A DNA stretch of 64,000 nucleotides from assembly GCA_963752755.1 (NCBI GenBank), contig CAVVZJ010000022.1, positions 310,001 to 374,000 of the forward strand, given 5' to 3'. This DNA comes from CAVVZJ01 sp963752755 (GTDB lineage Bacteria; Planctomycetota; Planctomycetia; Isosphaerales; Isosphaeraceae). This document shows positions 1 to 8,432 of the stretch, one piece after another; the stretch's first letter is position 1; every line of letters starts with the position of its first letter. The translations under genes were made by a program, and so were the position numbers. Below the pieces are notes generated by a model. It ran no database searches. It was given only the letters and a program-made list of their open reading frames with translations, and was not told the origin of the DNA.

Positions 1-1
1 G

Positions 2-415
2 TTGGTCCCACTGCTGGTCGGCAACCTGCACCAGGCGGCCCTGGTCGCCTGTCGCCGGGAGTCGCCGACGATGGGACTGGTCATGATCCAGGTTGTCCTC
101 GCCGCGACGCTTCTGCCGCTAGCTGCCCTTCGCGGTGGCGGGGTCGCGGTCGGCTGGTGCCTCGCGTTGATCGAGACATTGGGCGCGGTGGGGGCCTGGC
201 TCCTGCTCCGTCGGCTCCGGATCGCCCCGCCCTGGCATCACGGACTCCTCGGCCCGCTCGCGGCGTGCGGCCTGCTCGCGTTGACCTGTATGGTGGCGCG
301 ATCGGTCCCGTTGGTGAGTCTCGTCGGGCTCGGAGCCCTGGCGTACGGACTGGCCCTGGTCGTCTTCGATCGACGCTGGCGACTCCGTGTCTTCGGTGAG
401 AGAATTCGCTCATGA
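2..415 (+). CDS. C-terminal end of a polysaccharide flippase-like membrane protein (5' truncated by window edge)
   Basis: The frame is already open at the window edge, so only about 137 C-terminal residues are visible. They are almost entirely hydrophobic, with about four membrane-spanning stretches separated by short Arg-rich loops and a basic tail (ending ERIRS). This matches the last helices of a Wzx/MATE-type lipid-linked oligosaccharide flippase, and the downstream genes are two methyltransferases and two GT4 glycosyltransferases, as expected in a polysaccharide locus. The stop codon overlaps the ATG of the next gene (ATGA), which indicates translational coupling. No diagnostic motif is in view, so the flippase assignment rests on topology and neighbours; another multipass protein of the locus, such as a polymerase, is possible. 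Confidence 0.5.
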   Translation: MVPLLVGNLHQAALVACRRESPTMGLVMIQVVLAATLLPLAALRGGGVAVGWCLALIETLGAVGAWLLLRRLRIAPPWHHGLLGPLAACGLLALTCMVARSVPLVSLVGLGALAYGLALVVFDRRWRLRVFGERIRS

Positions 416-1227
416 GCATGACAACCACCAACGCGCCGCTGCTGGCCCCAACGCTCCACGACCCGGGCTATTTCAACCGGCTGGCCGAGGTGGAGTTCGT
501 CCACTGGTGGCCGGCCGGGATGTGGCGGATCGCTTCCCACTGGCTCGATCTTGCCCTCCGCGGCCGATCGGCACTCCGAGCACTCGACGTCGGCTGCGGC
601 ACCGGAGGCACCCTGATCCGCCTGCGAGAGCGCCCGGAGATCGGCACGGTCATCGGCGTCGACGCGAGTGCGTCAGCGATCGGCCTGGCCCGCCGACGCT
701 CCGATCACCTCGTTCAGGGCGATGCGTTCGCCTTGCCGTTTGCCGACGGTTGCTTCGACCTCGTCACCTGCTTCGACGTCTGGCAGCATCTCCCGGCCGG
801 GTCGGTCGCCCTGGCCGCCTCGGAGTTGCGGCGCGTGCTTCGACCCGGCGGGCTGGCCTTGATCCGTGCCAACGGTCGCGGGCTCTGGCCGGGCCGCCGC
901 GGCGGGGTCCGACTCTACCGGGTCGCGGAACTGGCCTCCACGCTGGCGGCGACGGGCCTGGACGTGGTCCACGCCACCTACGCCAACTGCCTGCCCGCCG
1001 TCGCTCAAGAACTACTCGGCCGGTTGCGGCCCACCCCTTCCCGCTCACGTCCCGCCCATCCGGCGGGGAGTGGTCTCTGCCTCCGGGTCCCGCCGCCCTG
1101 GCTCAATCGGCTGATGGCCGGCGTCACCACCTGCGAGGCCCTCGCCGCCGGCCGGCACGGCCTCGCCCTGCCAGTCGGCCACAGCACCATGGCCCTGGCC
1201 GCCAGGCCCACCAAAGACAATGGTTAA
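412..1227 (+). CDS. Class I SAM-dependent methyltransferase of the polysaccharide cluster
   Basis: A 271-residue protein with a Rossmann-type methyltransferase core. The glycine-rich SAM-binding motif I (LDVGCGTGG) is at about residues 58-66, an acidic VIGVDAS follows, then a motif-IV-like stretch (FDLVTCFDVWQHL) and a post-motif RRVLRPGGLALIR. This is the UbiE/Methyltransf_11 pattern. The acceptor is unknown; in this context a sugar or a lipid-linked glycan is the natural guess. The ATG overlaps the stop of the upstream membrane protein by 4 nt, so the two are probably one operon. The last 60 or so residues are Pro/Arg/Ala rich and match no conserved block. Confidence 0.75.
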   Translation: MSMTTTNAPLLAPTLHDPGYFNRLAEVEFVHWWPAGMWRIASHWLDLALRGRSALRALDVGCGTGGTLIRLRERPEIGTVIGVDASASAIGLARRRSDHLVQGDAFALPFADGCFDLVTCFDVWQHLPAGSVALAASELRRVLRPGGLALIRANGRGLWPGRRGGVRLYRVAELASTLAATGLDVVHATYANCLPAVAQELLGRLRPTPSRSRPAHPAGSGLCLRVPPPWLNRLMAGVTTCEALAAGRHGLALPVGHSTMALAARPTKDNG

Positions 1228-1281
1228 CTTGATTAAAAGATAATATTGAAAATCGATCTTCGATCCGGTGGAGCGGACCCC

Positions 1282-2507
1282 ATGCGAATTGGCATCGACG
1301 GCGGCTGTCTCTCCAATCGCCGAGGGTTCGGCCGGTTCGCACGGCAGATCGTGCGGGCGCTGGACGAGGCGACTTCGCGGCACGAGTTCGCGGTGATTGT
1401 CGATCGGCCGTCGCTGGATGCGGTGAGCATCCCGACACGGTTCGAGCCGATCGTCGCCGAGGTGGCCGAGGCCCCGAGCCGCGCGGCCTCGCGCGGGGGC
1501 GGAGGAGCCTGCGCGACCTGCTGGCGATGGGACGCGCCGCGGCTCGGGCGGGGCTGGACCTCCTGTTCTTTCCTGCCAGTTACAGCTTCTTCCCGGTCTG
1601 GAACGTCGGCCGGGTCGTGGTCACCTTGCACGACACAATGGCCCTCGCGCACCCGGAGTTGATCTTTCCGACCCGCCTCGGCCGCCTGGCCTGGTGGCTG
1701 AAGGAACAGGCCGCGGTGCGCCGGGCCGACCGAATCGTCACTGTCTCCCAGACCGCCCGGCGCGACATCCTCGATTGGTTTCGATGGCCCGAGGACCGCG
1801 TCCGCGTGGTGCCTGAGGGGCCGTCCGATGCCTTCGAGCCGCGGCCGCCGGACGCCGCTGAGGAGGTGGTCCTCCGCAGGCATCGCATCGACCCGGCGCG
1901 GCGATTCCTCCTTTACGTGGGAGGCTTGAGCCCGCACAAGAATCTGTCGCGGTTGATCGAAGCCTTTGCCCAGGCGGCTCCGGCCAGCACGGACCTCGTG
2001 TTCGTCGGCGACCTGGGTGACGTCTTCCACACCCACATTCCCGAGCTTCGCCGGGTAATCGCGGGGTCGGGTCTGGAATCGCGGGTGAACTTCACCGGCT
2101 TCGTGCCCGACGACGAGTTGGCGGTGCTCTATCGCCGGTCGTATGCCCTGATCCAGCCATCCTTGATGGAAGGCTTCGGCCTGCCCCTGGTCGAGGCGAT
2201 GGCTTGCGGGACGCCCGTGCTGGCGAGTCGGGCCGGGTCGCTGCCGGAAGTCCTCGGAGACGCCGGCCGCTACTTCGAGCCCACGGACGTCGAGGCCATG
2301 GCCGCGTTGATCCGTTCGTTTCTGGCCGACCCAGCCGCACGCGACACCCTGGCCACGCGGGCGCTGGAGCGTTCGCGACGCTACACCTGGTCGGAGTCGG
2401 CGCGAGCCTTGCTCGCCTGTTTCGAGGAGCTGGAGACGGCTCGCCCCGTGGCGGGACCCCATTGGAAGGTGAGATCCCGATCGCACTCGACGACCCACGC
2501 CGGTTGA
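1282..2507 (+). CDS. GT4-family glycosyltransferase, reading frame broken once
   Basis: The N-terminal half begins MRIGIDGGCLSNRRGFGRF and reads in frame 1. The C-terminal half (from about LRDLLAMGRAAARAG) reads in frame 3. Losing one base in the G-rich run near 1485-1500 accounts for the shift, and repairing it gives a continuous protein of about 408 residues, normal for GT4. The donor-sugar half carries LLYVGGLSPHKNLSRLIEAF and the E-x7-E type motif of GT4 enzymes (PSLMEGFGLPLVEAMACGTPV). ATG 1282 is preferred to an upstream in-frame start because GGTGGAG lies about 8 nt before it and MRIGIDG is the usual family start. It lies in an EPS operon. The frameshift may be a consensus error. Confidence 0.8.
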
Positions 2508-2541
2508 GGCCGGATGTCCGGAACCCCAGGGGACGGAGCCC

Positions 2542-3843
2542 ATGAAGTTCTGCATGCTGACGACCTTCTTCGGCCCCCACAGCTTTGGCGGCGACGCTGC
2601 GTTCGTCGATCGCCTGTCGCGGGCGCTGGCCAGGTACGGGCACGAGGTCCACGTCATCTACTGCCGCGACGCCTTCGACATCGTGCGCGGCGATCAATCG
2701 CCGCGGGCGTATGAGCCGCCACCGGGCGTCACCGTCCACCCCCTCGCGAGCGCCGCCGGCCCGCTCTCGCCGCTGGCGACCCACCAGACGGGCCAGCCCG
2801 CCTTCAAGGCCGGTCCGATCGCGAGATTGCTCCGGAGGATCCGTCCGGATGTCATCCACTTTCATAATCTTTCTCTGATCGGTGGACCGGGGCTCCTGGC
2901 CCGGCCCGTCCCCGGCGCGGTGAAGTTGATGACGACGCATGAGCACTGGCTGGTCTGCCCCTTGCATGTGCTCTGGAAGTTCGACCGCGAGGTCTGCGAG
3001 GCTCCGGAGTGCGTCTCCTGCTGCCTCCAGGCTCGCAAGCCGCCGCAGCTCTGGCGGAAGACGGACCTGATGGCCCGCTCCCTCCGGCAGCTCGACGCCC
3101 TGATCTGTCCCAGCCAGGCCACCCGCCGCCAGCACGCCCGCCGCGGGATCGCCACGCCGACGTTCCACCTCCCTTACTTCCTCCCCGACGACCACCCCAA
3201 CGGCCCGATCCTCGACCTGCCCGCGACCGACCGCCCCTACGTCGCCGCGGCCGGTCGCCTGGAGAAGATCAAGGGGTTTCAGGACGCCATCGACGCCGTC
3301 CGCCAGCTTCCCCATCTGGACCTCCGGATCGCCGGGATCGGTCCGTTTGAGGCCGAGCTTCGCGAGCGAGCCCGGGGGCTCGACAACGTCCACTTCGAGG
3401 GCTTGCTCGACGGCCCCCGGATCGCGGCCCTCTTCCGGGGGGCGCGGGCAGTGGTCGTGCCGTCGCTCGTGTACGAGACGTTCGGTTACGTCGTGCTCGA
3501 AGCCTTCGCCGAGGGGACGCCCGTCGTCGTCCGCGACCTCGGCGCCTTGCCCGAGCTGGTCGCGGAGAGCGACGGCGGCCTCGTCTTCGACGCGCCAGGC
3601 GGCCTGGTCGATGCGCTTGACCGGATCGCAACCGACGACGAACTCCGCGACTCCCTCGGCGAGAACGGCCTTGAAGCCCGCCAGACCGTCTGGTCGGAGG
3701 CCGCCCACCTCGACCGCTACTTCGCCCTGATCGACGCCTGCCGCCGCCGTCGCCGCGCCCGGAACGACCGCGCTCAACCGCTCGCCGGTCCTCGCTCCTT
3801 CCGGGAAATCGAGTCTTTTTCCGATGCGGAGTGGCCCCGGTGA
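2542..3843 (+). CDS. GT4-family glycosyltransferase with Cys-rich middle segment
   Basis: A 433-residue intact GT-B fold glycosyltransferase. The N-terminus (MKFCMLTTFFGPHSFGGDA) is the acceptor domain with the GG loop. The C-terminal half has AAGRLEKIKGFQDAIDAV and the nucleotide-sugar motif VPSLVYETFGYVVLEAFAEGTPV. Between them, about residues 130-170, comes THEHWLVCPLHVLW and then a cluster of four to five cysteines (CEAPECVSCCLQ). This arrangement is seen in a GT4 subgroup of capsule/EPS enzymes. The acceptor and donor sugars cannot be read from sequence. The gene ends 13 nt inside the next methyltransferase, which indicates co-translation. Confidence 0.85.
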   Translation: MKFCMLTTFFGPHSFGGDAAFVDRLSRALARYGHEVHVIYCRDAFDIVRGDQSPRAYEPPPGVTVHPLASAAGPLSPLATHQTGQPAFKAGPIARLLRRIRPDVIHFHNLSLIGGPGLLARPVPGAVKLMTTHEHWLVCPLHVLWKFDREVCEAPECVSCCLQARKPPQLWRKTDLMARSLRQLDALICPSQATRRQHARRGIATPTFHLPYFLPDDHPNGPILDLPATDRPYVAAAGRLEKIKGFQDAIDAVRQLPHLDLRIAGIGPFEAELRERARGLDNVHFEGLLDGPRIAALFRGARAVVVPSLVYETFGYVVLEAFAEGTPVVVRDLGALPELVAESDGGLVFDAPGGLVDALDRIATDDELRDSLGENGLEARQTVWSEAAHLDRYFALIDACRRRRRARNDRAQPLAGPRSFREIESFSDAEWPR

Positions 3844-4493
3844 GTCGTCCCTTCCGGATCAATGTCGGCTGCGGCCACGAGGTCCTGCCCGGCTTCGTCA
3901 ATCTCGACGTCCGCCCGGTTCCTGGGCTCGAACTCCGGGCCGATGCGCTCCGCCTGCCCTTCGCCGATGACTCGGTCTTCGAAGCCCGCGCCGGCTCGCT
4001 GCTGGAGCACTTCGCCGATCCGTGCGAGGTGCTCGACGAACTGCACCGCGTCCTCGCGCCCGGTGGTCAACTGATCGTCCGCGTCCCGGCACTCGGCACG
4101 AACGCGGCGCACCTCGACCCGACCCATCGCTTTCTCGCCGATCTGTGCCAGTGGCGTTCGATCCTGCTCGGCTACTTCGAGCGGGTCCGGATCGGCTCCA
4201 CTGGCGTCAAGTTCCGGAGCAACCCGCTGCTCGTCGCGATCCAGCGGGCCCTGATTCTTTCGCTCCGGTTTCACGACCTCGGCCAGTGCTGGGTTTTCAC
4301 GGCAAGCCGCAAGCGACCGGCTCCGACGCGAACCTTCCGGCCCTGGTGGATCGAGGCGCAAGCCAGCGTCGCTCCCGGCACTTTGAGGCCGGTCTCCTGC
4401 CCTTCCGATCAAGGCGGCTCGGGGGCATCGGACGCGACGGGCAACCAGGGACACCGCGCGGCTTCCCGGTACTTCGCGGCGAGCCAGCCGTGA
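3831..4493 (+). CDS. Class I SAM-dependent methyltransferase, small
   Basis: About 220 residues from GTG 3831; GTG 3840 is an equally possible start. A compact methyltransferase core is visible: INVGCGHEVLPGFVNLDV as motif I, then ALRLPFADDSVFEARAGSLLEHF and HRVLAPGGQLIVRVP. This pattern is common in methyltransferases embedded in glycan loci. The first 13 nt overlap the preceding glycosyltransferase. The last 85 nt run antisense into the end of the minus-strand gene at 4409-4849. The C-terminal 40 residues are low-complexity, so the true end may be shorter or the tail frameshifted. Confidence 0.7.
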   Translation: MAPVSRPFRINVGCGHEVLPGFVNLDVRPVPGLELRADALRLPFADDSVFEARAGSLLEHFADPCEVLDELHRVLAPGGQLIVRVPALGTNAAHLDPTHRFLADLCQWRSILLGYFERVRIGSTGVKFRSNPLLVAIQRALILSLRFHDLGQCWVFTASRKRPAPTRTFRPWWIEAQASVAPGTLRPVSCPSDQGGSGASDATGNQGHRAASRYFAASQP

Positions 4494-4849
4494 TAGGCGG
4501 CACGACGCCGGTGGTCCGCGGCCCGGACGGCGTCGATGGCGGCGACGCGGGCGACGAGCTGCGAGCGATCGAGCCAGGCCGCGCGGCCCGCTTCGAGGGT
4601 GGTCTCGTCCGCGCGATGGAGGAGGTCGGGGACATCCTCCTTGAGGTAATCGGCCCAGACGTTTGCCCGGCTTGCGAGCCGGGAGTCGCGTCTGGCCAGA
4701 TCAGCATGCTCGGCGGCCAGGCGGCGATAGTGCTGAGAGAGCCGCCACAACCGATGCGACTCGACCGCCAGGCCCAGAGCCACTGCGAGCCAGGCCGTGA
4801 GGGCCAGGAGCGTGCCGGTCCGCAACTGAAGGTCGAGGCGGCGGATCAT
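4409..4849 (-). CDS. Small membrane-anchored protein of unknown function
   Basis: 146 residues, family not recognised. A single hydrophobic segment at about residues 12-31 (TLLALTAWLAVALGLAV) is followed by a highly charged, Ala/Arg/Glu-rich helical region with heptad character, so the likely topology is one N-terminal anchor and a long helix outside or at the membrane. Its ATG overlaps the stop of the preceding minus-strand gene by one base (TGATG), so the two are translationally coupled. It is the distal gene of a three-gene operon with the glycosyltransferase at 5338-6489. The 3' end overlaps the converging methyltransferase. Confidence 0.55.
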   Translation of the reverse strand: MIRRLDLQLRTGTLLALTAWLAVALGLAVESHRLWRLSQHYRRLAAEHADLARRDSRLASRANVWADYLKEDVPDLLHRADETTLEAGRAAWLDRSQLVARVAAIDAVRAADHRRRAAYHGWLAAKYREAARCPWLPVASDAPEPP

Positions 4850-5310
4850 CAGGGCGACTCCGCGTTGTCTCCTTCGAGGACGGCCAGGTAACGACCCCGG
4901 GCGCGGCGGTGCTGCTCAGAGCGGGTACCGCGGTCGGAGGCGAGGCGGGCGAATCGGTCGGCCTCGACGGCGACGCGGGCCGCCTCGCGGCGGAACTCGT
5001 CGGCCCGCTCGTTCCAGAGCTGGCGGGCGAAGGTCACCGACGCGGTCTCGGCGTTCTGGAGGCACACCTCGGCGCTCTCCCGGTTCCGCTCGGCGATCTT
5101 CCGCAGGCTCTCCGCCGCCTGCGCTGCTTCCGCCGACCCCTCGGCCAGGTGCCTCGACTCCCGCTCATGCCGCGCCGCTTGCTCGCGGTACAACGACCGA
5201 AGTCGCTCGTTCCGGACCACCTCCGCCCCGATCGCGACCGTGAGCAAGGTCGCAAACAGCGCAGTAATGCCCAGGATCACCCGGAATCGCGGACGACGAC
5301 GGGTCTTCAT
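4849..5310 (-). CDS. Small membrane-anchored coiled-coil protein of unknown function
   Basis: 153 residues from ATG 5310. GAGGA lies 8 nt upstream, which is why this start is preferred to an in-frame TTG 15 nt further up. The basic N-terminus (MKTRRRPRFR) and one membrane segment (ILGITALFATLLTVAIGA) are followed by about 110 residues of Glu/Arg/Ala-rich helix (AEGSAEAAQAAESLRKIAERN), a strong coiled-coil candidate. The architecture closely resembles the next gene, so the pair could be diverged paralogues. It sits 27 nt after the glycosyltransferase stop. I do not recognise the family; a role in organising the polysaccharide machinery is inference from location only. Confidence 0.55.
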   Translation of the reverse strand: MKTRRRPRFRVILGITALFATLLTVAIGAEVVRNERLRSLYREQAARHERESRHLAEGSAEAAQAAESLRKIAERNRESAEVCLQNAETASVTFARQLWNERADEFRREAARVAVEADRFARLASDRGTRSEQHRRARGRYLAVLEGDNAESP

Positions 5311-5337
5311 GAAACAATTCCTCAAGACCTCTTGACT

Positions 5338-6489
5338 CTACCGATTCCCACGACACCTGACTACGAGAGAGACGCCCGAGCGCCGAGCCCTATTCGGAGG
5401 CGACACCCCCGCCGCGACCGCGCAGATCTCCCTCGCGACCCTGGCCGCAAATTCCCTGCGACCGAACCGTGCGGCCTGATCCCGACCGCGGGCGATGTTT
5501 TCGGCCCGCGCCTCGGGATCGCAGGCGAGCCGGTTCATGGCCCGCTCCAGGGAATCGGGATCGGCCTCATCGAGGAAAAGGGCCGCGTCCCCTCCCGATT
5601 CGAGCAAGGCGCCGCGCCGCAAGGTCACGACCGGACAGCCGCACGCCATCGCCTCGACGACCGGCAGGCCAAACCCTTCGTATTCCGAGGGATAGAGCAG
5701 CCCTAGCGCCGTCGCCATCAAGGCCCGCAGGACCGGCTCCGCGACATGCCCGGCCTCGACCACGCCGGTCGCATCGAGCCTCCCGTCGGCCGGGCCGGCG
5801 AAGACGAGGCGGTGCGTCGGGAACTCGCGACGATGCCGGGCAAAGGCCGCCAGCAGGGACGGCACGTGCCGCCGTCGCGATCGCTTGCCGACAAAAAGGA
5901 AGAACGGGTCCGACCCGAGCCCCAGCGCCGAGCGCGCCGAGCGGACCTCGGGCGCGTCGGCCGGCAGCGGAGCGAATCCGGGTTCGACGCCTGGATAGAT
6001 CGGGCGAATCCGTCGGGGATCGACTCCGAGCCACCGCACGGCATCCCGTCCGGTCGCCTCGGAGGGCACGATCAGACGATCGGCCCGTCGCGCGGCCTGG
6101 CGGTAGCGGCGTCGGAATCGCCAGTGGACCAGCCGGGGGAAGTCGTCCGGTCGGGCTTCGAGCAGGGTGTCGAAGAGGACGAGCACGGTCGGCCCGCGCC
6201 AGCAGTCGGGGATCAGGTTCGTGGGGGCGAAGAGCAAGTCCCCCGACCGGAGCCGTCGTCCCAGCCCAAACCGTTCCCAGACCAGCCCCGGCCAGCCCGC
6301 ACCGACGACCTCCGCCCGCATTCCCGCGCACCGTGGCACCCGATCGAGCCCGGACGGGTCGTGCAGCACCACGAGCATCCGCGGCAAGGGCGGCCCGGTC
6401 TCCGCCCAGCCGGCCAGCAGACTTTCCAGGTAACGGCCAACCCCCGTCCGCTCCGCCGTGAGGCGGCGACCGTCGATGACCAGGCGCAT
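5338..6489 (-). CDS. GT4-family glycosyltransferase
   Basis: 383 residues from ATG 6489 (MRLVIDGRRLTAERTGVGRY). The open frame extends 23 codons further upstream, but that stretch lacks family similarity. The GT-B signature is complete: an N-terminal DGRR-x-TGVGRY acceptor loop, FLFVGKRSRRRHVPSLLAAF at the domain junction, and YPSEYEGFGLPVVEAMACGCPVV as the donor-binding E-x7-E motif. These features fit mannosyl/rhamnosyl-type GT4 enzymes, but the sugar is not determinable. It is the first gene of a minus-strand operon with two small membrane proteins and converges on the plus-strand EPS operon. Confidence 0.82.
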   Translation of the reverse strand: MRLVIDGRRLTAERTGVGRYLESLLAGWAETGPPLPRMLVVLHDPSGLDRVPRCAGMRAEVVGAGWPGLVWERFGLGRRLRSGDLLFAPTNLIPDCWRGPTVLVLFDTLLEARPDDFPRLVHWRFRRRYRQAARRADRLIVPSEATGRDAVRWLGVDPRRIRPIYPGVEPGFAPLPADAPEVRSARSALGLGSDPFFLFVGKRSRRRHVPSLLAAFARHRREFPTHRLVFAGPADGRLDATGVVEAGHVAEPVLRALMATALGLLYPSEYEGFGLPVVEAMACGCPVVTLRRGALLESGGDAALFLDEADPDSLERAMNRLACDPEARAENIARGRDQAARFGRREFAARVAREICAVAAGVSPPNRARRSGVSLVVRCRGNR

Positions 6490-6942
6490 CGGGCGTCCCT
6501 CCGCTGGACAGGCGACTCCTCGGGAATCGGCCAGGCCGGATTGTAGCTTGCCGGCCAATTTTCGCCAGATCGCCTGAACCGGGCCTTGACCCCATGCGTA
6601 TCATCAGGTGTGCCGCGGTGCGTTTGCCGGGCTGACTCGGCTTCGCACCGCGGCGATTTCGTGCTAGACTACTGCGGTCATGTAACCGCGACGAGTTTCA
6701 CCCCGCCGGCTTGGGGCCGTTTTTCCCCTCGGGACTGATCCCTCCGCGTTGGTCTCTCTGCGCTGACTTCTCTCGCCTCCCGTGTCGCCATGCCGCGACC
6801 GCGGCGGAAACCTATCCAGGCGCGTTCGGGCCGACCAGGATGTAGCCGCGTCCGAGACGGGACGAGACGAGACGTGTTGTGTCTCGTCCGTTGCCCACGA
6901 TGCAGGTGCCGCAAGAGGTCGGGGCGAAGGAGATTCTCAAAC
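6490..6942 (+). promoter_or_regulatory. Divergent intergenic region and hairpin-rich leader of the RNA helicase
   Basis: This 453-bp gap holds no credible gene. It contains two clean inverted repeats. The first is an 11-bp stem (6612-6622 with 6644-6654, GCCGCGGTGCG/CGCACCGCGGC). The second is a 9-bp stem (6860-6868 with 6881-6889, GGACGAGAC/GTCTCGTCC) about 55 nt before the helicase start. A Shine-Dalgarno (GAAGGAGA, 6926-6933) precedes the GTG at 6943. DEAD-box helicase genes often have long regulated leaders, so these hairpins could control translation or decay. I saw no convincing -35/-10 pair. Confidence 0.4.
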
Positions 6943-8262
6943 GTGCAGAGTGCTACCCTAGGGGCCCTCGACGGGTTCCCCACCCTGGGTCTGTCCCCCG
7001 CGTCCTTGAAGGCGCTCGAAGGGGCCGGATACCAGTCCCCCAGTCCGATCCAGGCGCAGCTGATTCCCTCGGCGATGGCCGGTCGCGATTGCATCGGCAA
7101 CGCGCCGACCGGCACCGGCAAGACCGCCGCCTTCCTGCTGCCGTTGATCGAGAAGATTGACGAACGCGACCGCCGACCCCAGGCGCTCATCCTCGTGCCA
7201 ACGCGCGAGCTGGCGCACCAGGTCGGCCGCGAGTTCGAGCGGCTCTCCCGCGGCCATCGCATCCGGGCCGCGGCCGTCGTCGGCGGCGAGCCGATCGGCC
7301 AGCAGATGCGATTGCTCGCCGGCCCTTGCCAGCTCGTCATCGCCACGCCTGGCCGCCTGCTCGACCTGATGGACCGTGGCGCCGTTCGGTTCGACGGCAT
7401 CCGGATGGTCGTTCTCGATGAGGCCGACCAGATGCTCGATATCGGCTTTCAGCCCGATATCGACACCATCCTCGCCTCCGTCCCGACCGAGCGCCAGACA
7501 CTGCTCCTCTCGGCCACGATGCCCAAGGGCGTCCGTGTGCTGACCAAGAAATACCTCAACGACCCCGCCGACGTCCGACTCATCGCCGAGAACGACGACG
7601 CCACGGTCGCGACCGTCCAGCAGTCCTACGTGATGGTCCGCGGCGAGCACCGGCTCGACCTCCTGCTTTCGCTGCTCAAACGCGATCAGCCGGAACGGGT
7701 CCTGGTCTTCTGCCGGACCAAGCACGGCGCCGATCAGCTCGGCAACCACCTCCGCGAGCAGGGCCACCGCGCCGAACCGATGCACGGCGACCTCTCGCAG
7801 CAGAAGCGGAACCGCGTCCTGCACGCTTTCCGCAACGGCCGGGTCTCGATCCTGGTCGCGACCGACGTCGTCGGCCGCGGCATCGACGTGCCGGGCGTCA
7901 GCCACGTCGTCAACTTCGACGTGCCTGAGGACCCCGAGCACTACGTCCACCGGATCGGACGGACCGGCCGGATGGGCCAGGACGGCGTGGCCTACACGTT
8001 CGTCCTGCCGAGCCAGTCGAAGCATCTCGACCTGATCGAGAAGGCGATCCAGCGCCAGATTGACCGCCACGAGGTCGAGGGCATCCCCTCGCCTCCGCGC
8101 CACGTCGCCCCGCCGAAGGGCCACCCCCACGCCGGCGGTTCCCGCCGCGGCCGTGCCCCCTTCCGCGGCAACCGCCCCTTCCCCCCCCGTCGTGGGCAGG
8201 GCGGACCCCAGGGCCGCTTCAACAAGAAGAAGCGGTTTGGCCCGACGGAGCGGGTCGGCTAA
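6943..8262 (+). CDS. DEAD-box ATP-dependent RNA helicase (RhlE/DeaD type)
   Basis: 439 residues from GTG 6943, chosen because GAAGGAGA sits about 9 nt before it; the upstream frame is Arg-rich and non-homologous. All helicase motifs are present in order: Q motif (GYQSPSPIQ), Walker A APTGTGKT at about 54-61, PTRELA, TPGR, DEAD at about 159-162, SAT at 190-192, VFCRTKHGAD, ATDVVGRGID and HRIGRTGR. The last 55 or so residues form a Gly/Arg/Lys/Pro-rich basic tail, typical of an RNA-binding extension. It unwinds RNA duplexes in ribosome assembly or mRNA decay; the exact subfamily cannot be fixed from motifs. Monocistronic, with a structured leader. Confidence 0.93.
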   Translation: MQSATLGALDGFPTLGLSPASLKALEGAGYQSPSPIQAQLIPSAMAGRDCIGNAPTGTGKTAAFLLPLIEKIDERDRRPQALILVPTRELAHQVGREFERLSRGHRIRAAAVVGGEPIGQQMRLLAGPCQLVIATPGRLLDLMDRGAVRFDGIRMVVLDEADQMLDIGFQPDIDTILASVPTERQTLLLSATMPKGVRVLTKKYLNDPADVRLIAENDDATVATVQQSYVMVRGEHRLDLLLSLLKRDQPERVLVFCRTKHGADQLGNHLREQGHRAEPMHGDLSQQKRNRVLHAFRNGRVSILVATDVVGRGIDVPGVSHVVNFDVPEDPEHYVHRIGRTGRMGQDGVAYTFVLPSQSKHLDLIEKAIQRQIDRHEVEGIPSPPRHVAPPKGHPHAGGSRRGRAPFRGNRPFPPRRGQGGPQGRFNKKKRFGPTERVG

Positions 8263-8358
8263 CTTTTCCCGGCTCCTTCGTCGGGTGCTCGGCGAGTCCC
8301 AACCTCGGTCTACCCGGGATCGGGGCTCGCAGAGCGACGACCAGGAAATCTCTTACAA

Positions 8359-8420
8359 GCCGTCACAAAATGGGGACTGGCTCCGCGTCTTCGAGGTGCC
8401 TGTCCCCATTTTGTGACGGC
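8359..8420. repeat. REP-like palindrome, 19-bp perfect arms
   Basis: A perfect inverted repeat has arms at 8359-8377 and 8402-8420 (GCCGTCACAAAATGGGGAC and its complement) around a 24-nt loop. The inner sequence TGGGGACTGGCTCC...GGTGCCTGTCCCC resembles bacterial REP palindromes mobilised by REP-associated tyrosine transposases; this is resemblance from memory, not a database match. It lies between the helicase stop and the insertion sequence, 8 bp from the IS target duplication. It could also act as a transcription-stopping hairpin, but no T-run follows. Confidence 0.6.
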
Positions 8421-8432
8421 CTCTTATCTCGA

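Noticed and set aside
1223..1262. AT-rich patch before the first GT4 gene as a sigma-70 promoter
   Set aside because: No hexamer pair with 16-18 bp spacing could be placed, and the genes on either side look like one operon.
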